This document shows positions 1 through 12,389 of a stretch of 64,000 nucleotides of DNA, in pieces (position 1 is the first letter of the stretch; the number at the start of each line of letters is the position of its first letter). The notes under the pieces were generated by a model that saw only the letters and a program-made list of their open reading frames with translations, was not told the origin of the DNA and ran no database searches. The DNA lies in NCBI GenBank assembly GCA_032622095.1, contig CP136067.1, forward strand, positions 38,917,549 to 38,981,548. Reading direction: 5' to 3'. Made by a program: the position numbers and the translations under genes. The DNA is from Siphonodentalium dalli. Its lineage: Eukaryota > Mollusca > Scaphopoda > Gadilida > Siphonodentaliidae.

Positions 1-2270
1 TTATGTCGTATATTGTGGGGGATGGCATAGTCTGGCAAGACTGTCTTCCTGCCATCCCCAGTATGGTGAATATAGAAACTAATAACAATAGTAGAAACTA
101 ATAACAATAGATAGCCTAGATCTATGTGTGAATGGAATAAGAGCGAGCAGCTGTCTCAAACATTAACGTGACTATCAATGGCTAGAAAATAACAGTCATC
201 AGTGCATCAAAATAATCAATGAATGATTTGCATGTTTATCAACTCAGATGATATGCTGATCTCACACCTAAATAATCTACTTTAGTCTGGCATGGTGACT
301 GCTTGTCCTTTAGTATAAAAGAATTTGCTCCAGTAGACTAACAAAAGTGGTATGGAATAATGCTAGATAATGGGCTGGTTGACAGACTAATCAGGAAATA
401 GTTAGATATTATGGAATTGTGTGTTACCGAACAATGACCAATAATAAGCAATTTATATATTTAATATAATATTTCCAATTGCAACCTGGTAAATATCCTC
501 TCTAGATATTTATTTATTTTCAAAATATGTCAACTCTAGTTGATGTGAAGCCTAACAACTGATGTGTCATGGATATGTCTACAAAATGTCAACAGTGACT
601 GGAAAGTCAAGATTGAGTTCACTGTCTTGATATGTTTTCAGCTTGAATGAATCAAAGACAAATAGTCAAAACACGTTCGGTTCAAGTAATAGCTTGCAGG
701 GGAGTGATATATCGCTAGGTATGTAGGGCATATGATGGGATATGTGCACCTATTTGGCGTCTGATGTGTTACTGTATTTGTCCATGACTATCGATGCATT
801 AGAATATCCAGTTAGCAGTATGAATTTGACAACCCAGGAAGACATGTAGCATACTCTCATCACAATTATGACCCGGACACTCCATTACATGTACATGTAT
901 GTGATAGACAAAATTCAGCCAGTATTTGAAAAAAAATCTACATATTTACCTGCATTAACCATTTGTTCTATTAAAGCAGCTTCTGAATCAGGCTAACTGT
1001 CACTTGAAGTAAATGAGATAATTTATCAGACATATGAGTGATAGCAGTAGGATGTTATGTGGTTTTAGACCAAAATTATTTCTTTTGCATGTTTTGGGGT
1101 GGTTGATACCCGAAAATGCCAGATGCAAAAAAAACGGCATACCTTCCTGCAATTTTTTTTACTTCCCCTCTGTATTCTTAATCATATATTGTTTTACAAA
1201 ACTGTACGTTGTTTCGCATGAACCAACTTCATAAAATGGTACTAATCCAGGCATAATTCAAATAAAATGTTTGGTATTAACACAGCTAATCAAACTGATC
1301 ATAATAAAATATATGCGCGTATAAGCAAACTGTCATAGCAACCGGATCCATTTCGTGTGATATTTGGGCCAATGTGTTCGGGGGAAGTAACACAACTGAC
1401 AAGGGTGTGCATGGTAGATGGATGTCTCATCCCACAATTTGGTTAAAATGTTATCAGTTGGAAATTTCACACCATGCTGGATCATGTCCAAAGTCTAGAC
1501 TATAAGCATGACTTGTGTCATCATACTGGAAAAGAGGAAATCTTCCCAAAACTTGCAATGAATCATTTGATTATACAACTGCTAATACCCAACTGCCAGA
1601 CAGTCTAAAAGCATCAACTCCTAGAACTGCTTTTAGTTCTGTGTGACCTAAACACACATTCCCTGACATATGTAACTCATTGGACAAAAATAACAAGAAC
1701 ATAACCTTTCGAAATAGATTAAAACAAATATTGACAAAATGTTATATATCGCGATACTCGTCACAAATTAAATGCAACAATTCATTTTGTCGAGATTGTA
1801 CAGGTATGTCAAATGCACGACATGAGCACCACCTTTACTATATACTTGCTATTAAAAAGCCTGGTATGTTCACCTTACATTTTGACTGGAAGATACGCAA
1901 AATTAGTCTATACAATCAGATGAGTACGAACAGAATGAAAAGCATTCTTAAAAGGCTCTTGCTCTGGTCCTTTCTAAAGACATCATACTTTAGCCAGACT
2001 CTGCATCTATAATAAAGTAATATTGAGCCCAGTGTATGGTACAACCGGCATGTATGCAAATAATGCCATTAGAGTGGATACACCACTCCGTTATTTCAAA
2101 ATATTATTCCAATTCACGCTGTTTTATGACTTGAATTACAGTTATATATAGAGCGGCAGGAAGACGACCCATTTGGCCTTGCCGCTCCTATACAATATGC
2201 CTATGGTCACTTTTGAATATTATATTGTTACCATATGTCTATATATATTATACAAATAAATACTACTACT
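1..2270. other. No recognisable gene; probable upstream intron or intergenic DNA
   Basis: AT-rich sequence with no convincing coding stretch. The open frames here are short and low in complexity. Because the first confident exon of gene A opens in phase 1 and begins inside an EGF-like module, the upstream exons of that gene must lie left of this point, so this stretch is likely an intron of gene A. I see no clear tandem repeat or hairpin in it. Confidence 0.5.
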
Positions 2271-2272
2271 AC

Positions 2273-2337
2273 TCACCCGGAAACCACACGGGGGACTGGG
2301 CAGAACTGGATCCGAGAAGAGCCAAACATGGCATTAG
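2273..2337 (+). CDS. Possible short upstream exon of gene A
   Basis: The frame reads GNHTGDWAELDPRRAKHGI and ends at 2337 in front of a strong donor (A|GTAAGA), phase 1. This is the phase needed to join the next exon at 2403, giving ...KHGI-S-QCECNSGF, where an HG dipeptide before the C-x-C is what an EGF module would show. Against it: no polypyrimidine/AG acceptor is visible just upstream, the intron would be only 65 bp, and the preceding sequence is a TAC/TAT-rich simple stretch. The left boundary given is arbitrary. Confidence 0.3.
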
Positions 2338-2402
2338 TAAGACCGTTTTGTTCATTATTCTCACTATATATATCAGTTATATGATTTGTATCGTTTCATC
2401 AG

Positions 2403-2590
2403 GTCAATGTGAGTGTAACTCAGGCTTCATCGGACCCGACTGCTCAGGGGACATAACTCATCCGCCAAATATACTCGGAGCGCCGCTAGACGGGAAATGC
2501 GATACCACGGAAAGATCTTGTCAGAAGTTTCAACTCTACGTGGACTGGGCACACGCTTCGTCTATTAAATGTCGATTTTCATTCTATAAG
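2403..2590 (+). CDS. Gene A exon: EGF-like module and start of cysteine-rich ectodomain (VWDE-like)
   Basis: This exon encodes part of the extracellular region of a single-pass membrane protein. It follows an AG acceptor (TTTCATCAG) in phase 1 and ends at AAG|GTCTGT in phase 0, giving 188 bp. The first residues, QCECNSGFIGPDCSG, are a textbook EGF-like C-x-C...GF-x-G-x-x-C ending. The exon continues with GKCDTTERSCQKF and IKCRF, a cysteine pattern like the segment flanking EGF repeats in VWDE-type proteins (a CD...RxC...C core). Family assignment is from remembered pattern, not alignment. The protein begins outside the window, so its complete domain order is unknown. The next exon is 4.3 kb downstream and joins in frame. 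Confidence 0.8.
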
Positions 2591-3764
2591 GTCTGTAGAC
2601 ATCCGTATTAGTGCATACATGTGGATTTGATCATGCTGTGATGTTGGTATAATTGTCTCAAACATGCCGATGTCCAGTATATATGATATTGGAATATTGG
2701 GACCACGGTCATGTATGTAGATGGTCACGGAAACGCCTTAAAATGATGACTGGAGCGACATGTAATTATTGATCGACCCAATTTTCTTCCATGTTTGATC
2801 AATACGTTTCAGACACTATAAGCTCAATGCATTAATTGTGGTGGGGAGTAGCCGCTGTGCCGTGGAAGGGATATTACAGATCTGAAGTCTGAGTAGACAC
2901 CATATAATTCAGAATCACCTAAGCCAAATTTCCGCTTATCTGACACGACAGCCTGCTCTCCCAAAAACGCACATTATCTGCTTATAATATAATTTGTTTT
3001 CAGTAGATAATATGCTGATAATCGCCTTATTGTGAGTCGATAATGTGCTGAAAATAGTGAGGCGATTCTAAGCTGATTTTATGTGTGGACAATGACAATA
3101 AGCCAACTCACGAATTTTCATGTGTACCGTCTTTAACATGTGTTTTCACTGTGACCCGAAATAACGGATATTACTCCATTACCTGCTTATATCAGAATAA
3201 AATGATAACATCATGTACCTATTTCACTGTATAGGTAGATTATGTGCGTATTTGCGCGACAATATGTTGAATACGAGTAAGTTTATTGTCCATTATGGAT
3301 AGAACACTAAATAGCAAAGTTAACATAATTAATATGAATAGAATATGATTGTTGTATGGTTGTAATGAAATGATAAAAATAGCTCAGTCTTCAACCTACC
3401 CATATATAACATTTGACAATTAGAATATATATTATTCTGAATTCGTCTATCGAGAATGTACTCAGTATGTCAATGATATTATATATATGGCAAGGAATGT
3501 GAGCAGAATAAAACAGGGTAACCATTTTCTTTTCACGAAAAGGCCCTTGAAACAAGTGGAAACATTGGGAAAAGTAGCATCTTAGCTAGGAAGTTGTAAT
3601 AACTCGACTTTATTTCATCACGTTTTGACATCATGCTGACGACCTGGGTAGTGATGTAATACATGTATGAGTTCATTCTACGTGTAACTGGTATCATATC
3701 ATGCTGGCTATTTATTATCATTGATATCAACATCTCGAAATAAACGGGACAGTGGTTATGCTGT

Positions 3765-4082
3765 ATATTTTCATTATTTTAAAATATTTTTTTCTGGGAT
3801 GATGGAAACGCTGGCAACAGACGAAACAAACCATTCCCTAATAATACTAAGATACAGAAGCAATTGTATTTAAAGTTGATTCAGTGGAAATATCACGAAA
3901 CAAATTGGGACAGTGGTACAGTTGTCTCAAACATGCCGATATATATTATTTTAATTTTATTTTAACATGTCTTCTGTTACGATGGAAACACTGGCAACAG
4001 AGGAGACAGACAAACCATTCCCTAATAATATTAAGATTCAGAAGCAATTGTATTTAAAGTGATTCAGTGGAAACATCACGAT
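3765..4082 (+). repeat. Tandem duplication of a ~150-bp segment
   Basis: Two adjacent copies share 'gatggaaac.ctggcaaca', 'accattccctaataat' and 'agaagcaattgtatttaaa', followed by 'gattcagtggaaa.atcacga'. They begin near 3800 and 3980 and differ by point changes and small indels, so the duplication is not recent. No coding content was seen. Confidence 0.75.
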
Positions 4083-5892
4083 ATTATATAAGCATAAAGG
4101 ATACTATATAATTATCAGATGGAGAGATGAGTTAGTAATAACTACAGTACTGTGGAGCAGCTACCCATGCAAGTTGGTTTACCGTTTAGATAATGTGATG
4201 TATGCATAGGCAGGGGAGGTTGAGGTGTCTCCTGGACTGCAAACTAAATACAAAATGGAAAACATGAGTTGGTCTTCCGATTTAGAGTATTTTATCAAAT
4301 TGTACAGAGATTTAGTAAATAGTGCAAATTGGCATATCTTCTCCCAAGGGTACCTTCATACACTGGCAAGTTCGCACGGTACGGTTTGCAGGCATTTTGT
4401 CGTAGAAAACGATATGGTGCCATAATATGAATGGAAACAAGCACATAAAGTACATCTGCGCCACAGCTAACTACGTGCGAAGTAAATTCTCTGTAGTTCT
4501 ACTAGTAACGATGCTACCGAATTTGCCTGTAAATATCATGCAAATATTACCTCGCAAGAATAAATCATACAGGTATTTGAAAGCAAATTCCAATAGCACT
4601 GTTACAAGTGGAATTAGCTAAATGTTACTTCTCATGTCTTTCGCTTTGGTAAAGATGCATGTTATGTGCACGGTTCCGTTCATATATTCTGGCACCATGT
4701 GGTTTTATATGACCAATTGCCCGCAAAAACATACCGTGCAAACTTGCCAGCGTATGAACGCAGCATAAAACTGCACTGCTGGTCGTGTTCGTCCTAACTT
4801 GCAATATATATTTACTCATTTGTATATGCAACTTTTCGATTACCTGTCCTTTACATAAGTTGTAGAGAAATTTATATGTCCCCTGTATTAGTCTTGTTTA
4901 TGATAATGTTTACCGAATTTCTTATCCAAAAAGAAAATGGGTTTCACGTTATGATACAGTATAAGTACCAATTGTTTAGTTCTATTGGCGCTGACCTTGA
5001 AAACATCTTGAAAAGGGTTTTAATCATTTGTTGTATAACGAGTATTTTGCCTGTGGAAACTACCCTGATGTGTTAACCTCGACCCCCAGTAACAGTATGG
5101 TTGTTCATTTTCCAGTTAATGACCATTGTAAATTGGGGCTTCCTGGATCGTCTGTTTTCACGAATATTAAAACTATAAATGTAACTTTGTCCGGACAGTT
5201 TTTTTTAAATATTTGTAATCACAATAATTCCTATTACACTTGGCATAGCAACAATGCCCACGATAATTCATAAGTAATACGTTGAACGTTATCACAACAG
5301 TTCATAATTGATAACGCTCTTTATTATCTACTGCTTGTGTGCGAAGAAAACAAGAACGCTCTTCATACGAATCATATAAATGGGATCATGGGTGTGATAT
5401 AATCATGTTCTGGTATGGCAAACGTTCATGCACATATTGGCATGTATTATTGTAGTATAATGATATCAAATCGGACAGAGGGTCTTTAAGGCTGGCGAGA
5501 TGAAAAGATATAAACGGAAACGCGTGATATTATGACTGCCCCTACGTTGTAAATCGATAAATTAAGATACCTTACAATATTATTATACCCGTGATATTAT
5601 TGGGTTAAAATGGAATGACACCGGACATTTACATGTCCGATTGTTCTAATGGGTTTCTCGTATATAGCTTCAGCCACTAGTCCTCTAGCAATCAGCCTCC
5701 CCGGAAAGCAAATGGCACACTTGCATATGAATATTGTTACCTTACATTCTATACACGATCGTGGATCACAAACCACGCAGTGCTTATCTTCGTTATGATT
5801 AGCTTTTACATCGTTGCGGCTATTTGTTGATTGTTCTATTGTATATATTGCCTACTGAACCACCGAAGGTTCCCCATATGCATATAGAATAC

Positions 5893-6021
5893 ACCCATGG
5901 TAGCCGAGAATAAAACAACTTCACCACGAGTGGTATTGTGGTTTTAACCACGAGCTTTTGACGAGTGGTTAAAACCACAATTCCACGAGTAGTGAAATTG
6001 TTTTATTCTCGGCTATGGGTG
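5893..6021. repeat. Hairpin (foldback) MITE-like element
   Basis: The left arm 'agccgagaataaaacaa' pairs with 'ttgttttattctcggct' on the right, and the inner parts ('cgtggtta'/'taaccacg'-like) continue the pairing around a centre near 5957. The whole is about 130 bp with near-complete foldback symmetry and no coding content. This form is typical of small non-autonomous foldback elements. The target duplication is not obvious. Confidence 0.7.
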
Positions 6022-6938
6022 CATTTTGTTTGTACCATAATTATTATTCTTTGGTCGCTTCGTAAATGTATTGCTACTCTGTTGGTGACTGTTAAAATGT
6101 ATGCGCACCGAGTGACCCAAATATTTCAAGCTGTCCGGAATGTGGGTCACGCGTAGCAATATATACTTCTAGGAAATTCGGTGATCCGCAACCTTCTAGG
6201 GCATCAGTCAGCTGATATGAATACACATTCAGATTTCCCTCATTGCGATAACATTAACAATCTACGTTGTTGTAAAAGTGTAAGCCGTCGTTCGTTTTAA
6301 ACACGGAAGGCGGACGAACATGTGCGTCTGTTTTTGTTTACATTTTCAACAGCTGTCGCCGACCTAGATAAAACGTGTACTTTGTCGGCGCACCTAGCAT
6401 AAAACATCATTAAACTAACTTTAATCTGTCATTTTTCGACAAGTAAACACAGTGTATGAAATTGGATAGTATATATATATGTGTTCAGACCACTTATCGC
6501 ATTTCAGAGTGGTCGGAAAAATTGTGTATTTACTTCGCGAAGCGGGCGTGACGAAAAATTGGGTTAAATTTCGACAGCGAGGCCACCAGAGGTCAACTGC
6601 CGCGTCGTTCTAAAAATTGTTGGTATAAACGTTTAACCCATAAGGTGCCGTTGAACTCGTTTACACAACAGTAGAACTTTATACCAATAGTAGGAATCTG
6701 TATACCCATAGTAGGGTGTAAAGATGAAATTTACAAAATAGGTGTTATATACACAATAACATAGCCAATTGTGGTATAAATATATGTTTATACATATGCC
6801 CATTTTTGTTGCAACAATTGCAAATGTTCATCACATTCACATTGGTGTATTGAAATGTACATATATACATGTATATGTACGCTCTGATAACGATGTCGGA
6901 GGTGAACAAACGTTTCCACGTGAATATGTACATTTCAG

Positions 6939-7188
6939 ATGACGGTCGATGGGCCAGTCGACAGCGGAGAATCCTCAGTCACGTCTGGCGTCAGGAGATT
7001 CGGCGAGGAGGTTGTGTGCCAGTTTCCCGAGAGCCGACGAAGGCGGGCTATTCAGAATGATGTGTTGGCTGATGGCTTCCGGGTCAGCCTGACATACGAC
7101 GGACAACACTTTAGTACGGAATATAACATTGTCATTTATAACGGCGCATGCGTCGTGTGTGTGGGGCCAAACGAGTGCACCGACAGTG
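6939..7188 (+). CDS. Gene A exon: cysteine-rich beta domain of the ectodomain
   Basis: The exon is 250 bp, starting after TACATTTCAG in phase 0 and ending before GTAAGT in phase 1. It joins the EGF exon without a frame break. Visible features are EEVVCQFP, a basic stretch ESRRRR that may be a furin-like or surface loop, LTYDGQHFSTEYN, YNGACVVCV and ECTDSG. The spacing of 'VxCxxP ... YDGxxFS ... C..C ... C' is what VWDE-like and IPT/TIG-like extracellular modules show. I infer that it completes the fold begun in the 2403 exon. The protein probably faces outside the cell, since the membrane span comes two exons later. Confidence 0.82.
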
Positions 7189-7439
7189 GTAAGTACATTT
7201 CCTTAGTGCCCGCAGTCTGCATGTATAACATAAAGGTACATGAAAACCATAGTCAGAAATGGTAACGCCACCAACATCATATTATTAGCCATAAATATAA
7301 ATTATAATATAATTATAATATAAACTAGCTTTCAAATTGCATGTGGGAAATTTGCATACTTTCATATATCAAGTTTTCCCGTTTATCGTGTTATACATTA
7401 CATTTTTCAAACTGTCTTCTTTATTACACTAACTGATGG

Positions 7440-9080
7440 GCAAGCTCCGTGCAGAGTTCAGTCCCCTGTGCAGGACTTTCCGCTGCCAGTGTCACGGACA
7501 TGGAATTTATCTTAGTTGGACTCCTTCATACATTAGAAATTGTGGCTAGATAATTTGAATAGCAATTTGGTATCCGATTGTCACTGGCTGTGGTTGGTAT
7601 GTCCTGTGTGCGATCCAACCTTGCACGATCTATAATTTTGATGGGATGACGTTTGCAAAGGCATCTAAGTGGCTGGCTGTCCACGACTGCCCTGGTGGTT
7701 GGACGACAATTGGGTCCCAAGAAAGTTGGCGTACCAGAGGAGCTGAAGTTGGGCGCCCTCACAGTGACACCACATGGTTTAAGACTGAGAGCTTCCCACT
7801 TCATTTAAACCGGCGAGATTAATCATAGAAGACCTTTTGGACATCCCTGATTCCGGGTTGGCATCTCATGTGGAGCTCTTGTTTTGGGGATCGACCATCA
7901 GTGGCAGACCAGGCAGATATTTTTGGACGACCAGTGATGATGGTAACCAGAAAGGTATACCTCTTGATTTTTGGGACACCCTGCCTGATGGTCGACCACC
8001 CTGGGTTGAGTGACCGGACCGAATATTACAGCCAAAGACTCCGTGGGCAACTCATGATATGCTAACCCTCGGAATCCTATTCTTACCTGACATGTGCAGA
8101 GATATTAACAAAGACAAGGCCGAATTATACCACTTGGTTGACGGGCCATGTCGGAGTCACACCAACCTGGACGACACCCTAATGTCTTAGTATAGTGGGC
8201 GCCTATTAAAGCTGGACAGACGAGATACGCAGAAGACCGAGAGCTGTGTCCAGGCTGGATGTGCCGGTATGTGTCGCCAACATGGTGGGTTGATCAAATA
8301 TAGAATAGAGAAACTGCGGCATGGTAACGTCTCCAGATGGGTGCCCTTTTATTTGACAAAGATGTGAAAGTGAATAATCATGCTGTAATGCCTCGGCATT
8401 GTGGTTTTGACGGTGGGATCTGGAGCTAATAATTCTAGGGCCAGGTGGGAAATGCGTTTCCCCCCCCCTTAGAATGTGACAGAGCTGAGACTAGGGCCAA
8501 GACGGGAAATGTTGTTTCTCTCCCTAGTGGTCCCACTGCCAAAACCTATGAGAATACAAATCTTTCGTCAAACAAAGGTTGGCGTCGCGGATTCCTTCCA
8601 TTGTGGTGCACATCTGGGCCTGATGGAAATTTACAAAGGCGAGGGTCCTAACCTATAGATCATGATTTATCAATAATGGTATTCATACCAAACAACGCCC
8701 TGGACCACTTCAGGCTGGCGAATGCAGCAATTGTTTTTTTGCACAGGTGGATATGCGATTTCGGTCATGAATGTCAAGGGGAAAATTCAAGACAGTTAAA
8801 TGGGTTAACAGATCGATATCTGGCTGCTGATGTGCAGTTGGCGTGACAGTCTAGATGTACGGCTCGAGTGTCCGTGAATTACAACCTGACTGGGTTCTGC
8901 CCCTTAAACCCTTAAACTGTCAGTAGACGGAACAGCCGCCCAGCTAGATTGTTACGTTTTATTGCACATCATTTTTCAGTCATGGGACGGAACATTTCTT
9001 TTCCCGGAAGTTAACATCAAAAGGGACGCCATTTCAAGTTTTAATGGTACAAATTGAATTCTCGAGTGACATGAAAATTG
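7440..9080. other. Unassigned stretch with coding-like texture
   Basis: This part of the intron is more GC-rich than its surroundings, and short open pieces occur in several frames on both strands (for example PGRYFWTTSDDGNQKG near 7900-7950, plus). The pieces are broken by stops and frame changes and match no family I can name. It may be an old transposon or pseudogene. I could not determine boundaries or orientation. Confidence 0.3.
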
Positions 9081-9639
9081 GCAGGGTTCTTCAGCAAAGA
9101 ATCTGAGGGGGCTCACTCCAAAAGGATTAGATTTTATTTGGCGTGCATGGGGAACCGAAGAGACTTGTTTGAATGCACACTACCATTTGTTGAATAATCA
9201 GTTTTCGGCTCGTGATGTTGGACATGTAATGCAGTTCCGATGAATTTGGGGAATTGGTGGTTACGTGGTCCCGTATTTGAACCACCGTGTGCGTTACACC
9301 AGCACCTACACGTAAATTGTCGTAATGTGAAGAAACGTCGCATTTATTTATTTGAGATTTGTTTTAGGTTACATTTCATTCTGCATTATTCTGAGAAACT
9401 GAACTGTCCATATTTATTTGAAAAGGGTCTAGATCAAGCCAGAATGAATTATAAATGGCAAAACACTTCAATAACAAATATTAGATTTAACAAGAAAATA
9501 CACGTGCCGGCAGCGTTCAGACATCGCGTGGCGAGGGGACCGAACTCTGTTTGCAGCTTGGCTGATGGGCCCGACTTCGTTCGGGCTGTTTCCCATCTGA
9601 TTCCCGGCGAAAGGCGCGATTTGACCTTGAATTGACTAT

Positions 9640-10260
9640 TTTGAAACTCAAGGTCAGGTTATGGTCATGTTTTGACCCGCCCAAAACCCCCCCCCCGGAG
9701 AAAAGTACCCCTAGGTATCAAATTTCGTCGAAATCCGTCCGTTTTACCCGACTTGACCTTTAATTAACAATTTTGAAGGTCAAGGTCAGGTCGGAGTCAT
9801 GATTTGACCCGTCCAAAACACTCCCTCGACAAAAGTACCCATAGGTATCAAATTTCGCAGAAATCCATCCGTTTTACCAGATTTGACATTTGATTGACTA
9901 TATTGAAGGTCGAGGTCACGCCGGGGTCATGATTTGACCCGTTAAAAACACTCCCCGGACAAAAGTATCCATAGGTATCAAATTTCGTCGAAATCCGTCC
10001 GTTTTACCCAAACTGACCTTCCATTGACTGTTTTAAAGGTCAATGTCAGGTCGGAGTCACGATTTGACCCGTCCAAAATCACTCCCCGGACAAAGGTACC
10101 CATAGGTATCAAATTTCGTCGAAATCCGTCCGTTTTACCTGATTTGACCTTGAATTGACCATTTTGAAGGTCAGGTCAGGGTCACCATTTGATCCGTCCA
10201 AAACACTTCCCGGACACAAGTCCCCCTACGTATTAAATTACGTCGAAATTTATGGAAAGC
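9640..10260 (+). repeat. Tandem repeat, ~130-bp period, about 5 units
   Basis: The phrase 'aaatttcgtcgaaatccgtc' recurs near 9720, 9850, 9980 and 10111, with a decayed fifth copy near 10236. Each unit also carries 'ttgaaggtcaaggtcaggtc' and 'gatttgacccgtccaaaa'. Spacing is 130-131 bp. Such 'ggtcaaggtca' repeats are frequent in mollusc intergenic DNA. Units differ by scattered substitutions, so the array is old. Confidence 0.85.
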
Positions 10261-10669
10261 CGAAGGGGACATGCTAGTTGCTAATTTCTAGTTATACGAC
10301 GCACGACTTGGCGCGGTTTTTTAAAGGCGTTTCAGGGTGTTTCAAACTAGGTGATAGAAGTATTCTGCGTTTCCAATGGTGATGAATTATAGTATTTTAT
10401 TCAAATTGTATAGCATAAATTGTTATTAAAACCGTATATACTATAAAAAAAATCGATGACTCGAAAATTAAGTGGGCCTTCAAAGTCAATACAAAGTCAC
10501 AATTGCAGTTAGGTTCATCTCATACTCGTCTATTCAGCGATATTCTGCTACGCAATTTGTTATAGCCTCCAGTATTCATTAAGCGTTATAGCCCCACTGT
10601 TATAATCCGCCTTTAGCTGGCATATTCTTGCCTCTGAGATTATTGAGATATTACGTCACACGTAATGAC

Positions 10670-11135
10670 AGTAAATAGCATGGAAACATAGCAATTGTGT
10701 GGGCTGCGTGACGTGAATATGTAATGAGAAATAAGGTCATACGTAATGACATTAAACTCAAGAAAACCCGCGAAAACAAAACAAAAAATCACATTTAATG
10801 TTTTAAGTTATTTCCTTCGTAAAAAGAATCTTCGTGATAATGAACCCTCTCAATACTTTAGAATATAGAATTAACCTTAAAATAACAAAAACCTTCGGAA
10901 TAGAGATACTTCGGCATAGCGAACCTTCGGGATAGCGAACCTTCGGAATAGAGACATGTCCCCCAATTACACCGGTGGCGTCAACACATGTGCTAATCTG
11001 TGTTGGACTATCGTGACTCTATCGGTACTCAAGTACGAGAATACCTAATCACCCATAATGCATTCGCCCATTGGTCCACTCGTAAATAAAATTACCAAAA
11101 CATCCTACACATGTGGCGTAAATAAAGAACGAAGC
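10670..11135 (+). repeat. Dispersed element copy 1 with 'accttcggaatag' minisatellite
   Basis: Homologous to pieces at 39.4-39.74, 39.95-40.12 and 41.55-42.16 kb. The shared order is 'cgtaatgacattaaa', 'aaaacccgcg..aacaaaacaaa', 'ttcgtgataatgaaccctct', the 16-bp 'aaccttcggaatagNg' units, 'ttacaccggtggcgt' and 'cacccataatgcattcgccc'. This copy is uninterrupted and so shows the pre-insertion state of two elements nested in the 39-42 kb copy. No coding capacity was seen. Confidence 0.8.
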
Positions 11136-12389
11136 ATAGATCCAGTTATAGTATGTGTGTACTCTGTCGATGAGATGTACGAAGCTTGGATATTATAAAC
11201 ATGTGTGTCCAGGTCGGTGAGATGTACGCAGCGTGTGTATTATATACATGTGTATCCAGGGGATATACACACATCACAATACTCGTTAGCTCTTTTGTAA
11301 AAACAAGACATTGCCAGTGTATCATCACGTTCTTGGCGCTGTTGGTAGTTCCTATCAGTTGATCACACAGCCATCGTCTTATATGTATGACGTCGTGACC
11401 GCGTGTTTAAATTGCTAAATCAAAAGAGCGTCTATTTCCGCCATTGACAAATGTTCGTGAAACAGCAACATCGTCTCGGTAATACAAACCGTTAGTGAGT
11501 CTCACTGTCAATAAAACACCCGATATTAGAACTATATCAAATGTTGATCAAATCGCCATTTAGCAGACAATGGCCAACCGTGGCGACACATACGATGACA
11601 CAATGCACACGCAATACGTCTAGTGTGGGTTTCTCGTGTATATTCCGTGGACACACGAGTGAGTATAACCCACAAGCGTCGTACATCTTATGGTATATTT
11701 ATATTATGTACGTACGCGTGCTTTGCGGTCATTTTGTTCACTCGTCTGATCCTGTTTGAATTTGATGTAGAACCGACCCTTCTCTGTGCCACGCAGTAGC
11801 ATAATTAATCGTATTGGAAAGGAGCAAACCTTCGATGACATACACTTTAATAAGTACCAGAGAGATACACACATGAACGTATACACATGTCACATACAAA
11901 ACAAAACATGCTACACTCATATATGACATATAAATCACTACAACGTATTCACATTCCACATGTTTGTACTGTATATACCAAACCCCAAACTGAGCGATGA
12001 GCAGTGAACGACGAACGAATTATACTATTATTTATAGAAACGTTTATAATATGCAGAATGTTTAGAGTTAACAAGACAAAAACCAGATAAAATCAATTTA
12101 TTATTACATGTATATTAATATTACTGATCAATTGGGACGGCAGGTAGACAACCTTCTTGGTTATGCTTCTTCTTCGTGTGACAGCTCGCTGTCATTTACT
12201 GACAATTATGAGCCGCCTGGAGTAGAGTTAAGATTCCAAGACAGTGTTCGTAGGACTCAATGGTGTTAGTTTGAGTCGCGAGATGTGGCGGTGGTAACAT
12301 TGATTTTTGAGTGCCTAAATTTTGGTGATTGATATATTATAATTTTTTAGTTTTTATGATTGGTTTGGTCATTTCATGATATTAAAAGA

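Larger units (their letters stand above)
2591..6938 (+). other. Gene A intron with small repeats
   Basis: This intron is bounded by a GT donor and the acceptor TACATTTCAG. It holds a tandemly duplicated segment near 3.77-4.08 kb, an inverted pair near 4.36 and 4.73 kb (ACACTGGCAAG-type motif against CTTGCCAGCGTATG), and a hairpin element at 5.89-6.02 kb. The open frames in it are short and do not resemble known proteins. Confidence 0.6.

Noticed and set aside
7526-7804. 92-codon minus-strand frame in the gene A intron
   Set aside because: Moderately protein-like, but with no recognisable domain, splice sites or second copy; recorded only as part of the unassigned 7.4-9.1 kb patch.
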